Shown here one piece after another: positions 16,927 through 25,465 of a stretch of DNA of 64,000 nt. The stretch comes from Rhizobium sp. P38BS-XIX (lineage in GTDB: Bacteria > Pseudomonadota > Alphaproteobacteria > Rhizobiales > Rhizobiaceae). The position numbers and the translations under genes are program-made. The stretch is taken from contig NZ_JABAIJ010000003.1 of NCBI RefSeq assembly GCF_012641435.1, forward strand, positions 469,614-533,613, in the 5' to 3' direction. The notes beneath the pieces were generated by a model. That model worked only from the letters and a program-made list of their open reading frames with translations, did not search any database and was not told where the DNA came from. How positions within the stretch are numbered: position 1 is the stretch's first letter; each line of letters opens with the position of its first letter.

Positions 16927-18197
16927 GATCGCTGGGTGCACGTCTGGCGTTGCTGCTGCTGACAGCCATCGTTCTGGTCGTCATCTCCTCATCCTTCGTG
17001 GCAAGCCTCGTCATGCGCGGGCCTCGCCCTCACATGATGATCGAGCCAATGGCGCGAGAGCTGTCGATCATGGCAAGCTTTGCTGAGAAGGACAAAGGCG
17101 CTGCTGCATCCGCCGGACTGATGTTTGCGCCGATGCCTGCCGACGGTCTGCGAGACGAGGAACTGTCCCGTTTTCTGATGGAAAGAATGCTGCGGATTTC
17201 CGGCATGCACGAAGCCATCATTTCCCGGCTGCCGGCCGGCGAGATTGTCGCATCCCTGAAGCTCAGCGACGGCAGCTGGCTCATCATGCCAATGCCGCAG
17301 CACGGGCCTCCGCCGGGAGGCTGGAAGATCCTTGCCGGATGGCTCGGGCTGATCATCATCGGCAGTGTGCTTGTTTCCATTTTTGCCGCGTCGAAGATCA
17401 TGAAGCCCTTGCGTCTCCTCGAACAGGCGGTGGCCGCGGTCAATGCCGATGGCACGCTGCCGCATATACCGGAAAGCGGTCCCGGCGAAATTCGCGTAAC
17501 GGCGCAGGCGCTAAATGGCCTGTCGACCCGAGTGAAAGCTGCGACGGAGAGCCGGATGCGGCTCGTGGCAGCCGCAGGGCATGATCTCAGAACGCCGATG
17601 ACGCGCATGCGTCTGCGCGCAGAATTCATCAAGGACGATGAGGAGCGGCACAAATGGCTGTCCGACCTTGAGGAACTGGACCGGATCGCCGACAGCGCCA
17701 TCGGGCTGGTCCGCGAAGAGATTTCAAAAGATAGCCTCGAGCGCGTCAGGCTCGACGAGATTGTCAAGGATATCGTCGCGGAGCTGAAAGCCATCGACAT
17801 GGACGTGAAGAGCGGCGAGCTGGAGCCGACGACGATTTGCGCCGGGCCTCTCGCCGTCACGCGCGCGCTGCGCAATCTGCTCATCAACGCGGCTACGCAT
17901 GGCCATTCCGCGACCGTGACGGTCACGCATCTTGGCAACAGGGCCGTAGTGCGGATTATCGACACAGGCCCCGGCATTCCCGAGGAGCGGCTCAATCAGG
18001 TGTTCGAACCTTTCTTCAGGATCGATATTGCCAGGCAGAAATCCTTTCCGGGCGCGGGGCTCGGTATGGCCATCGCGCATGAAATCGTCACCCGCTTCGA
18101 TGGCGAGATCATTGTGCGCAATCGCCAACCGAAGGGGTTGGAGCAAGTCGTATCGTTCAGAACGCCAGCGGTGTCGCAATCCGTCGAGCCGGCATAA
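16923..18197 (+). CDS. two-component sensor histidine kinase
   Basis: 424 residues. Membrane segments lie at about 8-30 and 137-156, enclosing a periplasmic loop of roughly 105 residues that is Met/Pro-rich (MPMPQHGPPPGG). A HAMP-like linker follows, then HisKA with GHDLRTPMTRMRLR (His220), and an ATPase domain with the N box NLLINAATHG and G box DTGPGIPEERL. It should autophosphorylate and pass phosphate to the preceding response regulator. The sensed signal is unknown. Translation is coupled to the regulator by an ATGA overlap. Confidence 0.92.
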   Translation: MRSLGARLALLLLTAIVLVVISSSFVASLVMRGPRPHMMIEPMARELSIMASFAEKDKGAAASAGLMFAPMPADGLRDEELSRFLMERMLRISGMHEAIISRLPAGEIVASLKLSDGSWLIMPMPQHGPPPGGWKILAGWLGLIIIGSVLVSIFAASKIMKPLRLLEQAVAAVNADGTLPHIPESGPGEIRVTAQALNGLSTRVKAATESRMRLVAAAGHDLRTPMTRMRLRAEFIKDDEERHKWLSDLEELDRIADSAIGLVREEISKDSLERVRLDEIVKDIVAELKAIDMDVKSGELEPTTICAGPLAVTRALRNLLINAATHGHSATVTVTHLGNRAVVRIIDTGPGIPEERLNQVFEPFFRIDIARQKSFPGAGLGMAIAHEIVTRFDGEIIVRNRQPKGLEQVVSFRTPAVSQSVEPA

Positions 18198-18478
18198 GCA
18201 ATGAATTGGCTGCTTAACACCTCAACTGGATCCCTGATTTTACGCCAGAATTGGATCGGCTCTCGACAGTCCGTTGCAAAAAGCAGCCGAATGTCGACGT
18301 AGTGTTAAGTTCATGAAACTTACGAATTAAATGGCGTTTGAGGCAGAAAAACCGAGACATTAAATTTCGCCAAAATGCCCCTTTCCAGCAATGTTTGGAA
18401 ATGCTCTGGCGGCCCGCTGATGTAAAATTACAGCCGATCTCATGCTTGACTCGAGCAGGCTTTGATCGCCCCGCATAC

Positions 18479-18520
18479 CCGGCTTCGCCATGACGCCCCC
18501 AACACGACTGGCGAAGCCGG
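18479..18520. repeat. perfect 12-bp palindrome, REP-like
   Basis: CCGGCTTCGCCA at 18479-18490 and TGGCGAAGCCGG at 18509-18520 form a perfect stem with an 18-base loop. No T-tract flanks it on either side, so it resembles a dispersed repetitive extragenic palindrome rather than a terminator. Confidence 0.5.
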
Positions 18521-18755
18521 ATTATCGGATGCATGACATCGCATTCTCCAAAGCGGGATTGGCAATCACAATCGAGCGGTCACAATCAAGCAGATTGAAC
18601 GCGACTGGTTTCCGCCATCACAGGTTCTCATCTCTTCAGAACATTTATTTCCGGCGATCGCGGTCTGCCGTTGCCTCGCCAGGTGACGAAAGGGCTGTTG
18701 CGAGCAGTCGGCACCCATTCACGATGGAAGACTGACGGTTGACGCATAAACTATT

Positions 18756-18789
18756 GGTCCGGAAGCGCCGGGCGGGGCGTTTCCGGACC
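18756..18789. repeat. 14-bp GC-rich hairpin with one G-T pair
   Basis: GGTCCGGAAGCGCC at 18756-18769 and GGCGTTTCCGGACC at 18776-18789 pair with a six-base loop. It lies about 135 bases beyond the 3' end of the minus-strand Spy-like gene and could end that transcript, but there is no clear T-run. It may be a second REP-like element. Confidence 0.5.
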
Positions 18790-18922
18790 ATTCGACCCCT
18801 GTGGGCCGCTCCTTCAAGCAGATGAGGGCATCCGGAGGGAATCTCGATCTGCTTGAGGCGGAGAGGAAGTGATCACGTTTGATCAGGCGTCAAACGACGC
18901 CGATTTAACGTCTAGCAGGCCA

Positions 18923-19543
18923 TCAGCGAAACGGATGAGGGCCGGGCATCAGAGAATGTTCGACATCCTCAAGCTTGGCCAACTGGTCGCTTGTGAGGAC
19001 GTTGCGAAGTGCGGCGGCTTTCTCCTTCAGGACCGTTGCCTTGGCCGCGCGTTCAAGCGCTCGATCGGCAATGCGCTCGCCAAAGAGCTCGTTCTGACCG
19101 TCGGGCGCCTGATCGGGCTGCGGCGGTGTCGCAGCCCCCGTCTGATGCGGTTGATGCATTGGAAATGCAAGGAAGTCAGTGAGCGCGCCGGTATAGTCTC
19201 TCCAGGCATCGAGCTGTGCACTGCGGATGCCGATCAGGGTTTCCAAGGCTGAAAGTTTACCTGCGATCTCAAGAGCCGGGTTCGGCCCGTGAGGAAAGCG
19301 GCCGGGCGGCCCAAAAGGCGGCATGGGCCTGCCTTCACCAAAGCCCATCATCGGGCCTTCCGGATGAGGACCGGGGTATGGCCAGCCGTCCTGCGGCATC
19401 GGGCCCGGCATGTGTTGGGTCGCTTCGACGGGCGCGGGCTGTTGCGCGTCAGGTGTCGGAGGCGTTTGGGCGGCAAAGGCCGAAACGGCAATTCCTCCAA
19501 TAGCTGTGACCAGCAATGTAGTGACGATGTGACGTTTACTCAT
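18923..19543 (-). CDS. Spy/CpxP-like (LTXXQ) periplasmic protein
   Basis: 206 residues with a Sec signal peptide ending near AFAAQ. The region of about residues 25-90 is rich in Pro, Gly and Met. A helical C-terminal half follows, with an LTSDQLAKLED motif near 185 that matches the LTXXQ motif of Spy/CpxP-type periplasmic chaperones and metal-responsive proteins. Such proteins buffer envelope stress. It faces the two-component genes across a 725-bp gap, so it may be a target of that system, as CpxP is of CpxAR; this is inference from context. The low-complexity N-terminal insert is unusual for Spy. Confidence 0.7.
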   Translation of the reverse strand: MSKRHIVTTLLVTAIGGIAVSAFAAQTPPTPDAQQPAPVEATQHMPGPMPQDGWPYPGPHPEGPMMGFGEGRPMPPFGPPGRFPHGPNPALEIAGKLSALETLIGIRSAQLDAWRDYTGALTDFLAFPMHQPHQTGAATPPQPDQAPDGQNELFGERIADRALERAAKATVLKEKAAALRNVLTSDQLAKLEDVEHSLMPGPHPFR

Positions 19544-19711
19544 GATCAGTGCCTTTCAAGTTCACCGATGGCGAGCCTAGTAAGGCCTTATGAATGAGGT
19601 ACGTCCCGATATTTCCGAATATTTCCTGGCGGGAGAATGTTGCGAACCAAGTTTGCTGAGCGCGCTCCGGCAACACTTCATTACAATCTCCGGACATAGA
19701 TCTCGTCACAG

Positions 19712-19741
19712 AAAGAAGCCACGCATTGTACGCGGCTTCTT
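19712..19741 (-). terminator. intrinsic terminator after the small Cys-rich gene
   Basis: AAAGAAGCC and GGCTTCTTT form a 9-bp stem that extends to 12 bp with one G-T pair around a six-base loop. The minus-strand 3' arm ends in a T-rich run. It lies 45 bases beyond the stop at 19786. Confidence 0.6.
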
Positions 19742-19785
19742 TGATGGATCGTTTCGGTACGCCTGATGCGTGAGTAGTTGCGTCT

Positions 19786-19947
19786 TTAGTCCTTACTTGC
19801 CGAAGATGCGGACGTCGATTGATCCGCCTCGCGCAGAGCCGTGGCGCATTCTTCACAGCAGACCTCGACCGATTTGCCACCGAGATTGACCTTGATGACG
19901 TCGGCGCCCAGTTCGCAATCGCAGGCAGCACATGTGGTTTTCTTCAT
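19786..19947 (-). CDS. small Cys-rich metal-binding-like protein
   Basis: 53 residues, starting at MKKTTCAACDCE with GAGGAT upstream. Five Cys occur as CAACDC and CCEEC, a spacing like TRASH/YHS-type or zinc-ribbon metal-binding modules. The C-terminus is a Ser/Asp-rich tail. A longer frame upstream starts ten codons earlier but lacks a good ribosome site. It probably binds Zn or another soft metal in the cytoplasm, as a chaperone or sensor. Its neighbour is a divergent-facing AraC gene on the same strand. The family role is unknown to me. Confidence 0.7.
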   Translation of the reverse strand: MKKTTCAACDCELGADVIKVNLGGKSVEVCCEECATALREADQSTSASSASKD

Positions 19948-20030
19948 CGCTTGATCCTCTTCTAAAGCGCTCTTCAATTGAGCGCGGGATCATCAGAGCA
20001 CCGATCTCTCCGCTGTCGCTGTCGGAATCT

Positions 20031-20882
20031 TTAGCGAACGGCGTAGCGCTTCGATTTCAATTGAACCGAGCGCTGGAATTCGGCAGGCGTCAGTCCATAA
20101 GTCTGCTTGAAACTGGCGCTAAAGTGGCTGTGGCTGGAAAAACCGAGATCGAGACCGAGCATCGTAAGATCGTCATATTGGCCGAGAAGATCGAGGGCGC
20201 GAGCGAGCCTCAAGCGCAACTGATAGCGGTACAGCGGTATTGCCTCGACCTGCTGGAAAACCTGGGTCAAATAAACGGGGGAGACGCCGACATCCTTGGC
20301 GATCTCAGCCAGCGTCCATCGTCGGGCAAGATCGGACGAGAGGACAAGCTTGGCGCGGTCGACGAGTTTCTGTCGGCCAAAACTTGCCCCGGCGGCATGC
20401 GATGTACGCTCGCCAAGCGAACGGCGCACCAGCGTCAGAGCCAACGTTTCTCCCTCCAGGCTCTCGGCTATGTTGCGGCTTAACCCATGCCGAAGAAGTG
20501 CAACGAGCGCCTGTGCCCGTGGATCGATACGGCGACGCTGGCGGTGAAATATAGTGTTCTCACCGGCCTGCATCTGCTCCCGTGGCACAAGCTCCTGCAG
20601 GATAGCCTCGTCGATCGAAAGATCGAGGCAAGCATCGCCTCCATCGATGGGATGGCTGATCCGATATCCCTGTCCGGCGTTGAAAAAGAGGACCTGGTTG
20701 GCCTCGGCAACCGCGTCATTCTGGCCGACATGGCGTTTGAAGACGCCGCGATAGGGATAGACGAGGCTTGTCCTGTGTGCGCATTCCTCATCGCTCTTGT
20801 GCCTGCATTCGCCAGTGCACACGACATCACGAATGATAACGGTATTCGTTTTCAGCAGCAGAGCCGTTGAGATCATTGACAT
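20031..20882 (-). CDS. AraC-family transcriptional regulator
   Basis: 283 residues from the ATG at 20882. The C-terminal AraC domain is clear: RRWTLAEIAKDVGVSPVYLT and MLGLDLGFSSHSHFSASFKQ are its two helix-turn-helix units. The N-terminal domain has a cysteine-containing segment (CTGECRHKSDEECAH) near residues 20-36 and a cupin-like stretch (NQVLFFNAGQGYRISHP). The Cys/His cluster might bind metal, which would fit the adjacent Cys-rich protein gene, but this is speculation. The regulon is unknown. Confidence 0.85.
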   Translation of the reverse strand: MSMISTALLLKTNTVIIRDVVCTGECRHKSDEECAHRTSLVYPYRGVFKRHVGQNDAVAEANQVLFFNAGQGYRISHPIDGGDACLDLSIDEAILQELVPREQMQAGENTIFHRQRRRIDPRAQALVALLRHGLSRNIAESLEGETLALTLVRRSLGERTSHAAGASFGRQKLVDRAKLVLSSDLARRWTLAEIAKDVGVSPVYLTQVFQQVEAIPLYRYQLRLRLARALDLLGQYDDLTMLGLDLGFSSHSHFSASFKQTYGLTPAEFQRSVQLKSKRYAVR

Positions 20883-20951
20883 GCCGCTATCCCCATCCCC
20901 CCGCGGAGGCAAGCCGCGCCATTGAACCGTAACACGCTTTGCGTGAGGTTT

Positions 20952-21179
20952 TTAGTAGCGACTGTAAAAATGCGCGCCGCTGCTGGACTTGCTGCGAGAA
21001 AGGCCGATATCCTTAAGCTGATCGTCCGAGAGTTCCATCAGCGCATTACGATTGCGCCGTTCCGCCATCTTGCGTCCAAGCAATTGGATTGTTCTGAAAA
21101 GCACCGAAAACAGCCTCATCCGCCGGGGCTCGGCAAGACGAAATCGCTGGAATGGAATTATGCCGTTTTGCATTTGCAT
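20952..21179 (-). CDS. DUF1127 small protein
   Basis: 75 residues from ATG at 21179 with GAGG upstream. The C-terminal segment RRNRNALMELSDDQLKDIGL (quoted to 20 residues) is the hallmark of DUF1127, an abundant family of small basic proteins in Rhizobiales; some members affect RNA metabolism, and phosphate and C/N responses. The N-terminus is longer than in the shortest members. The specific role is unknown. Confidence 0.8.
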   Translation of the reverse strand: MQMQNGIIPFQRFRLAEPRRMRLFSVLFRTIQLLGRKMAERRNRNALMELSDDQLKDIGLSRSKSSSGAHFYSRY

Positions 21180-21378
21180 TGTCGTCCTCGATCTGTGATT
21201 TCGATGACGACAATCAATCACTGGCCGCGCGTTTTCGCTGTCAGATAATTTAGCGATCGTGGGTTGGCAGTGCGCCTGTTTTCCCTTGTCGACATTTTGC
21301 CTACAAGGCTATTAGTGTCGCCATTATCGTGCGACGCGGCGTTGACCGCATCTGACAAAGACTTGAGGAGAAGCAATC

Positions 21379-22524
21379 ATGTCGTGGCAACATCCAGTTC
21401 CTCGGATCACGGAAACGGAACGTCAGGAGCGCCTCGCGTCGCTCCGCCGGTTGCTAGATGCTGAGGGTTTGGCGGGTATCCTGCTCGGGCCGAGCGAAAG
21501 CCTGCGTTACTTCACGGGCCTCGTCTGGCATGCAAGTGAGCGTTTTCTCGGTGCTTTGGTCACGCCCTCGGCACTCTATTACATCGTGCCTGGCTTCGAG
21601 CGCAGTCGAGTCGAGACTTTGCCGCACCTGGAAGCAGAGATCCTGGAATGGCAGGAAGAGGAAAGCAGTGCGGCGCTGGTATCCAGTTTGCTGGGTGAGC
21701 GCGGTACTCTGGCAATCGACGACAACATGCCGCTTTTCTTCTATCATGCGCTTGCCGCTGAGCTTGGAGCGGAACGGCTGACTAACGGCGGCCCGATCAT
21801 CAACCGGCTGCGGCGGATCAAATCATCTGCCGAAATCGCGCTCATTCAATATGCCATGAACCTGACGCTCGATATTCACAAGCAGGCACATGCCATGCTC
21901 AAGCCGGGCATTCGCGCCTCCGAAGTGGTTGATTTCATCGATCGGCGGCACCGTGAGGCCGGCGCGCATGGCGGCTCCAGCTTCTGCATCGTGTCGTTCG
22001 GCGAGGCGACGTCGTTGCCGCATGGCGCCGATGGCGATCAGATACTCGGTGAAGACGATGTCATTCTGGTGGATACCGGCGCCCGCATCGACGGCTATCA
22101 TTCGGATCTGACACGGACCTATAAGCTCAAGTCGGGCGACAACGCCTTTGAAAATGCCTGGGCGATTGAGCGCGAAGCGCAGCAGGCGGTGTTCGATGCG
22201 GCCAAGCTCGGGGCTTCCTGCTCAAGTCTTGATGATGCAGCACGTGCGGTTCTTGCCAAGCACGCGTTGGGACCAGACTACAAATTGCCGGGACTGCCGC
22301 ATAGAGCCGGTCATGGCCTGGGGCTGGCGATCCACGAAGAACCCTATATCGTTCGCGGCAACTTGACGCCACTTGCTGCCGGAATGTGCTTCTCCAACGA
22401 ACCGATGATCGTCATTCCGCAGAAATTCGGCATCCGGCTCGAGGATCACATCTATATGGGCGCTGATGGCGCGCACTGGTTCACGCGGCCATCCAAGGGG
22501 CCGACGGAGCCCTTTGCAAGCTAG
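21379..22524 (+). CDS. M24-family Xaa-Pro aminopeptidase/dipeptidase
   Basis: 381 residues: a creatinase-like N-terminal domain (1-145) followed by the pita-bread catalytic domain. All five metal ligands are visible: Asp232 and Asp243 (VDTGARIDGYHSDLTRT), His312 (HRAGHGLG), Glu341 (SNEP) and Glu355 (RLEDH). It should be an active dinuclear metal peptidase acting on Xaa-Pro peptides, or a creatinase-like hydrolase. It has its own promoter region and terminator, and converges on the ABC transporter operon. The start ATG follows GAGGAGAAG at a normal distance. Confidence 0.92.
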   Translation: MSWQHPVPRITETERQERLASLRRLLDAEGLAGILLGPSESLRYFTGLVWHASERFLGALVTPSALYYIVPGFERSRVETLPHLEAEILEWQEEESSAALVSSLLGERGTLAIDDNMPLFFYHALAAELGAERLTNGGPIINRLRRIKSSAEIALIQYAMNLTLDIHKQAHAMLKPGIRASEVVDFIDRRHREAGAHGGSSFCIVSFGEATSLPHGADGDQILGEDDVILVDTGARIDGYHSDLTRTYKLKSGDNAFENAWAIEREAQQAVFDAAKLGASCSSLDDAARAVLAKHALGPDYKLPGLPHRAGHGLGLAIHEEPYIVRGNLTPLAAGMCFSNEPMIVIPQKFGIRLEDHIYMGADGAHWFTRPSKGPTEPFAS

Positions 22525-22533
22525 GAATTTATG

Positions 22534-22558
22534 GGGCGGCCGTCAGGCCGCCCTTTTT
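22534..22558 (+). terminator. terminator of the M24 peptidase gene, inside the convergent ABC gene end
   Basis: GGGCGGCC, loop GTCA, GGCCGCCC, then TTTTT: a textbook intrinsic terminator on the plus strand. Its right arm and T-run encode the last codons (K-R-A-A-stop) of the convergent ATPase gene on the minus strand. Confidence 0.85.
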
Positions 22559-23601
22559 CCATTCTCGTCGAAGACATGCAGATGCTGAGGCGGGAAGGAG
22601 ACGTTTACCTGCGTTCCGGAGCCGAGTGCATTGCGATCCAAGGTGAACACCTTGAACGGCAGACCATGCAGCGAAAGATGCAGAATGATGCCGAAACCGG
22701 TGGGTTCGATCAGTTCGACCCTGGCGGCCATATCGGACGGATTTGACGACAGCACGACATGCTCCGGGCGAATGCCGAGCGTGATCTTGGCTCCAGCGGC
22801 CAAATTCAGCGTTCCGGGCAGCGCGATAGCTGTGCCGTCGTTCAGCTTGACGGCATTGCCTTCATAGGTCGCGTCCAGGAAGTTCATGCCCGGTGAGCCG
22901 ATGAAGCCGGCAACGAAGAGATTGGCGGGGCGATCATAGAGTTCGAGTGGGCTACCCACCTGCTGCACCACGCCGCCATGCATGGCAACGATACGGTCAG
23001 CCAGCGTCATCGCCTCGATCTGGTCGTGGGTTACGTAGATGGATGTCGCTTTAAGGTCGCCATGCAACTTCTTGATTTCGGCGCGCATCTGCTCGCGCAG
23101 GCGTGCATCGAGGTTCGAAAGCGGCTCGTCGAACAGGAAGGCTTTCGGCTGTCGCACGATGGCGCGGCCCATGGCGACACGCTGACGTTGACCGCCGGAG
23201 AGCGCCTTCGGGCGACGTTCGAGCAGCGGATCGAGGCCGAGCTTGGCCGCCGCATTTGAGACCGCCTTGGAAATCGTATCCTTCGCCATCTTCCGCAGCC
23301 GCAGGCTATAGCTCATGTTGCCGGCCACATTCATATGCGGGTAGAGCGCGTAGGACTGGAAGACCATGGCGATGTCGCGGTCTTTCGGATGCAACTCGTT
23401 GACGCGGTTCTCGGCAATGCGGATTTCGCCGCCGCTGATGTCCTCGAGACCGGCAATCATCCTCAGCAACGTGGACTTGCCGCATCCGGATGGGCCGACG
23501 AGAACGACGAATTCGCCGTCCTTGATCCGCAGGTCGATGTCGTGCAGCACCTGCACGTGGCCATAGGCCTTTTTCACGTTCTGGATATCGATCGATGCCA
23601 T
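22543..23601 (-). CDS. CUT1-type sugar ABC transporter ATPase (UgpC/MalK-like)
   Basis: 352 residues. Walker A is GPSGCGKST (near 37-45), the signature LSGGQRQRVA near 135, and Walker B FLFDEPLSNLD. The C-terminal about 110 residues form the TOBE/MalK regulatory extension (KITLGIRPEHV). It is the nucleotide-binding subunit for the two permeases just upstream in the operon. It starts 4 bases after the upstream permease stop and is the last gene in the operon. Confidence 0.93.
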   Translation of the reverse strand: MASIDIQNVKKAYGHVQVLHDIDLRIKDGEFVVLVGPSGCGKSTLLRMIAGLEDISGGEIRIAENRVNELHPKDRDIAMVFQSYALYPHMNVAGNMSYSLRLRKMAKDTISKAVSNAAAKLGLDPLLERRPKALSGGQRQRVAMGRAIVRQPKAFLFDEPLSNLDARLREQMRAEIKKLHGDLKATSIYVTHDQIEAMTLADRIVAMHGGVVQQVGSPLELYDRPANLFVAGFIGSPGMNFLDATYEGNAVKLNDGTAIALPGTLNLAAGAKITLGIRPEHVVLSSNPSDMAARVELIEPTGFGIILHLSLHGLPFKVFTLDRNALGSGTQVNVSFPPQHLHVFDENGKRAA

Positions 23602-23605
23602 TGGC

Positions 23606-24436
23606 TTAACCCTTGACCGCGCCGGCCGTCAGGCCCTGCACGAGATAGCGTTGGATGAGCAGGAAGAAGAGCGCGGCCGGAATGAGCGCCATGACGCCAG
23701 CCGCCATCATCTGTCCGAAATCCACCGAGAATTTGGAGACGAAGGTGAGAAGGCCGACGGGGAAGGTCGCGGCCTGATTACCGTTGATGAGCATCAGAGC
23801 AAATAGCAGTTCGCTCCATGCCGCCGTGAAGACGAAACCGAGCGTCGCGGCGATGCCGGGCAAGGTCAACGGCAAGATGATCTGCCGGAAGGCGGTAAAC
23901 TGCGTCGCACCGTCGATCATCGCGGCCTCTTCCAGATCCTTCGGAATGCCGTCGAAGAATGACTGCATCAGGAAGGTCGCGAAGGGCACGTTGAAGGCCG
24001 TGTAGACGATGACAAGACCCGTCAGGCTGTTGGTGAGATGCAGCGGCGTCAGGATCTTGAAGATCGGCGCCACGAGCATGACCAGCGGAAACATCTGGGT
24101 GAGCAGCATCAACGCCACGATCCAGTATTTGGCGCGGAAGTTGAAGCGCGATAGCGCATAGCCCGAGAGTGACGAGCAGATGGTCACGGCGATGGCAGTC
24201 GACCCCGACACAATCAAGCTGTTCTCGAAAAAGGTCGGAAAGTCGCTGTGCTGCAACACGAAAGCATAATGCTCCCATGTGGTGCGGGACGGCCACATCC
24301 TGACGCCTTCCGTGTAAAGGAGATCGTTCGGCGTCACCGAAACCTTGAGCAGCCAGAAGAGCGGAAACAGCGCAAAGACGATGTAGCAAAGGATTGCCAG
24401 GCGATGCGCGATTGTCGGAAGAATGGATCGTCTCAT
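23606..24436 (-). CDS. sugar ABC transporter permease, MalG-type
   Basis: 276 residues with six predicted membrane segments. The EAA loop that contacts the ATPase is EEAAMIDGATQFTAFRQIIL region near residue 175. It is the second permease of the CUT1 importer, with 3 bases between it and the MalF-type gene and 4 to the ATPase gene. Confidence 0.93.
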   Translation of the reverse strand: MRRSILPTIAHRLAILCYIVFALFPLFWLLKVSVTPNDLLYTEGVRMWPSRTTWEHYAFVLQHSDFPTFFENSLIVSGSTAIAVTICSSLSGYALSRFNFRAKYWIVALMLLTQMFPLVMLVAPIFKILTPLHLTNSLTGLVIVYTAFNVPFATFLMQSFFDGIPKDLEEAAMIDGATQFTAFRQIILPLTLPGIAATLGFVFTAAWSELLFALMLINGNQAATFPVGLLTFVSKFSVDFGQMMAAGVMALIPAALFFLLIQRYLVQGLTAGAVKG

Positions 24437-24439
24437 GGC

Positions 24440-25375
24440 TCAATCCTTGTTCAGCAGGGTCTGCCGCAGCAGGATGATCAACATCGAGTAGGCAAGCAGC
24501 AGCACAAGCAGCACCAGAGCGATGGCTGAGGCATAGCCGAAATCCAGCCGTTTGAACGCCTGCGTGAAGATATAGCTGGCGACGATCTGTGTGCGATCGG
24601 CAGGGCCGCCGCCGGTCATGACAACGATCAGATCGGCGAAGTTGGAAACCCAGACGGTACGCAGGAGAACGGTGATGGCGATGGTCGGAGCGAGGAAGGG
24701 CAGCGTGATGGAACGGAAGCGCTCGAACCAGCCGGCGCCGTCAATGGAGGCGGCTTCGTAAAGGTCACGCGGGATCGCCTGAAGGGCTGCCAGAAGCGTG
24801 ATCGCAAAGAAGGGAATTCCCCACCAGACATTGGCGACGATCGGTCCCCACATCGCATAATTCGGATCGGAGAGAATATTGCTCGGCTGGCTCATCAGGC
24901 CGATGGCATAAAGCCAATGCGGGATCGGACCGATCACCGGATTGAACAACCAGGACCAGTTGAGACCGGCAAGGAAGGACGGGACGGCCCAGGGCAGGAA
25001 CACCAGCGCCTGTACAAGTCCGCGACCGTAAAACGGCTTGTCCAGCAAAAGCGCGAGGATCAAACCGAAGACGAATTGCAGCGCCACGGAAGCGCCGGTC
25101 CACCAAAGCGTATTCTTCAGCGCCCAATAGAAGGCGGTATCCTTGGAAAGATCTCGAAAGTGCTCGAGGCCAATGAAGCCGCCCGAAAACGGATTGAGCA
25201 ACTGGATATCGCGAAACGCGTAGGAGATACCGATGGCCAGCGGCACCAGCATCACGGCAATGATGAGGATGAGGGCAGGCGCGCTATAGAGATAGGGCTC
25301 CGAGGCGTCGGCGAGGCGCTTCAGCCATGACCTGCGGTCATGACGCCTGTCGAGCGTGTCGGGGATCGAAGTCAT
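24440..25375 (-). CDS. sugar ABC transporter permease, MalF-type
   Basis: 311 residues from the ATG at 25375 (GGGAAC about 8 bases upstream); in-frame ATGs at 25420 and 25411 would add 15 or 12 residues. There are six hydrophobic segments and an EAA loop (YEAASIDGAGWFERFRSITL). It forms the channel together with the MalG-type permease. Confidence 0.92.
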   Translation of the reverse strand: MTSIPDTLDRRHDRRSWLKRLADASEPYLYSAPALILIIAVMLVPLAIGISYAFRDIQLLNPFSGGFIGLEHFRDLSKDTAFYWALKNTLWWTGASVALQFVFGLILALLLDKPFYGRGLVQALVFLPWAVPSFLAGLNWSWLFNPVIGPIPHWLYAIGLMSQPSNILSDPNYAMWGPIVANVWWGIPFFAITLLAALQAIPRDLYEAASIDGAGWFERFRSITLPFLAPTIAITVLLRTVWVSNFADLIVVMTGGGPADRTQIVASYIFTQAFKRLDFGYASAIALVLLVLLLAYSMLIILLRQTLLNKD

Positions 25376-25465
25376 CTGCAAGTGTTCCCGTTCGCGGCGC
25401 TGGACCGCCATATGTTTCAAATGGGCAGACGCGGCGGCGGAGCGCTCCGCCGCCGCAGAAGCTAC

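Larger units (their letters stand above)
18198..18922. other. 725-bp intergenic region, two strong palindromes, no supported gene
   Basis: Only short frames without ribosome sites are present, and none resembles a known protein. The notable contents are the two GC-rich hairpins at 18479-18520 and 18756-18789, listed separately. The first 300 bases after the kinase stop are AT-rich. Confidence 0.5.

Noticed and set aside
18490..18735. 81-codon plus-strand ORF in the gap after the kinase gene
   Set aside because: Contains half of a palindrome, has no ribosome site and resembles nothing known.
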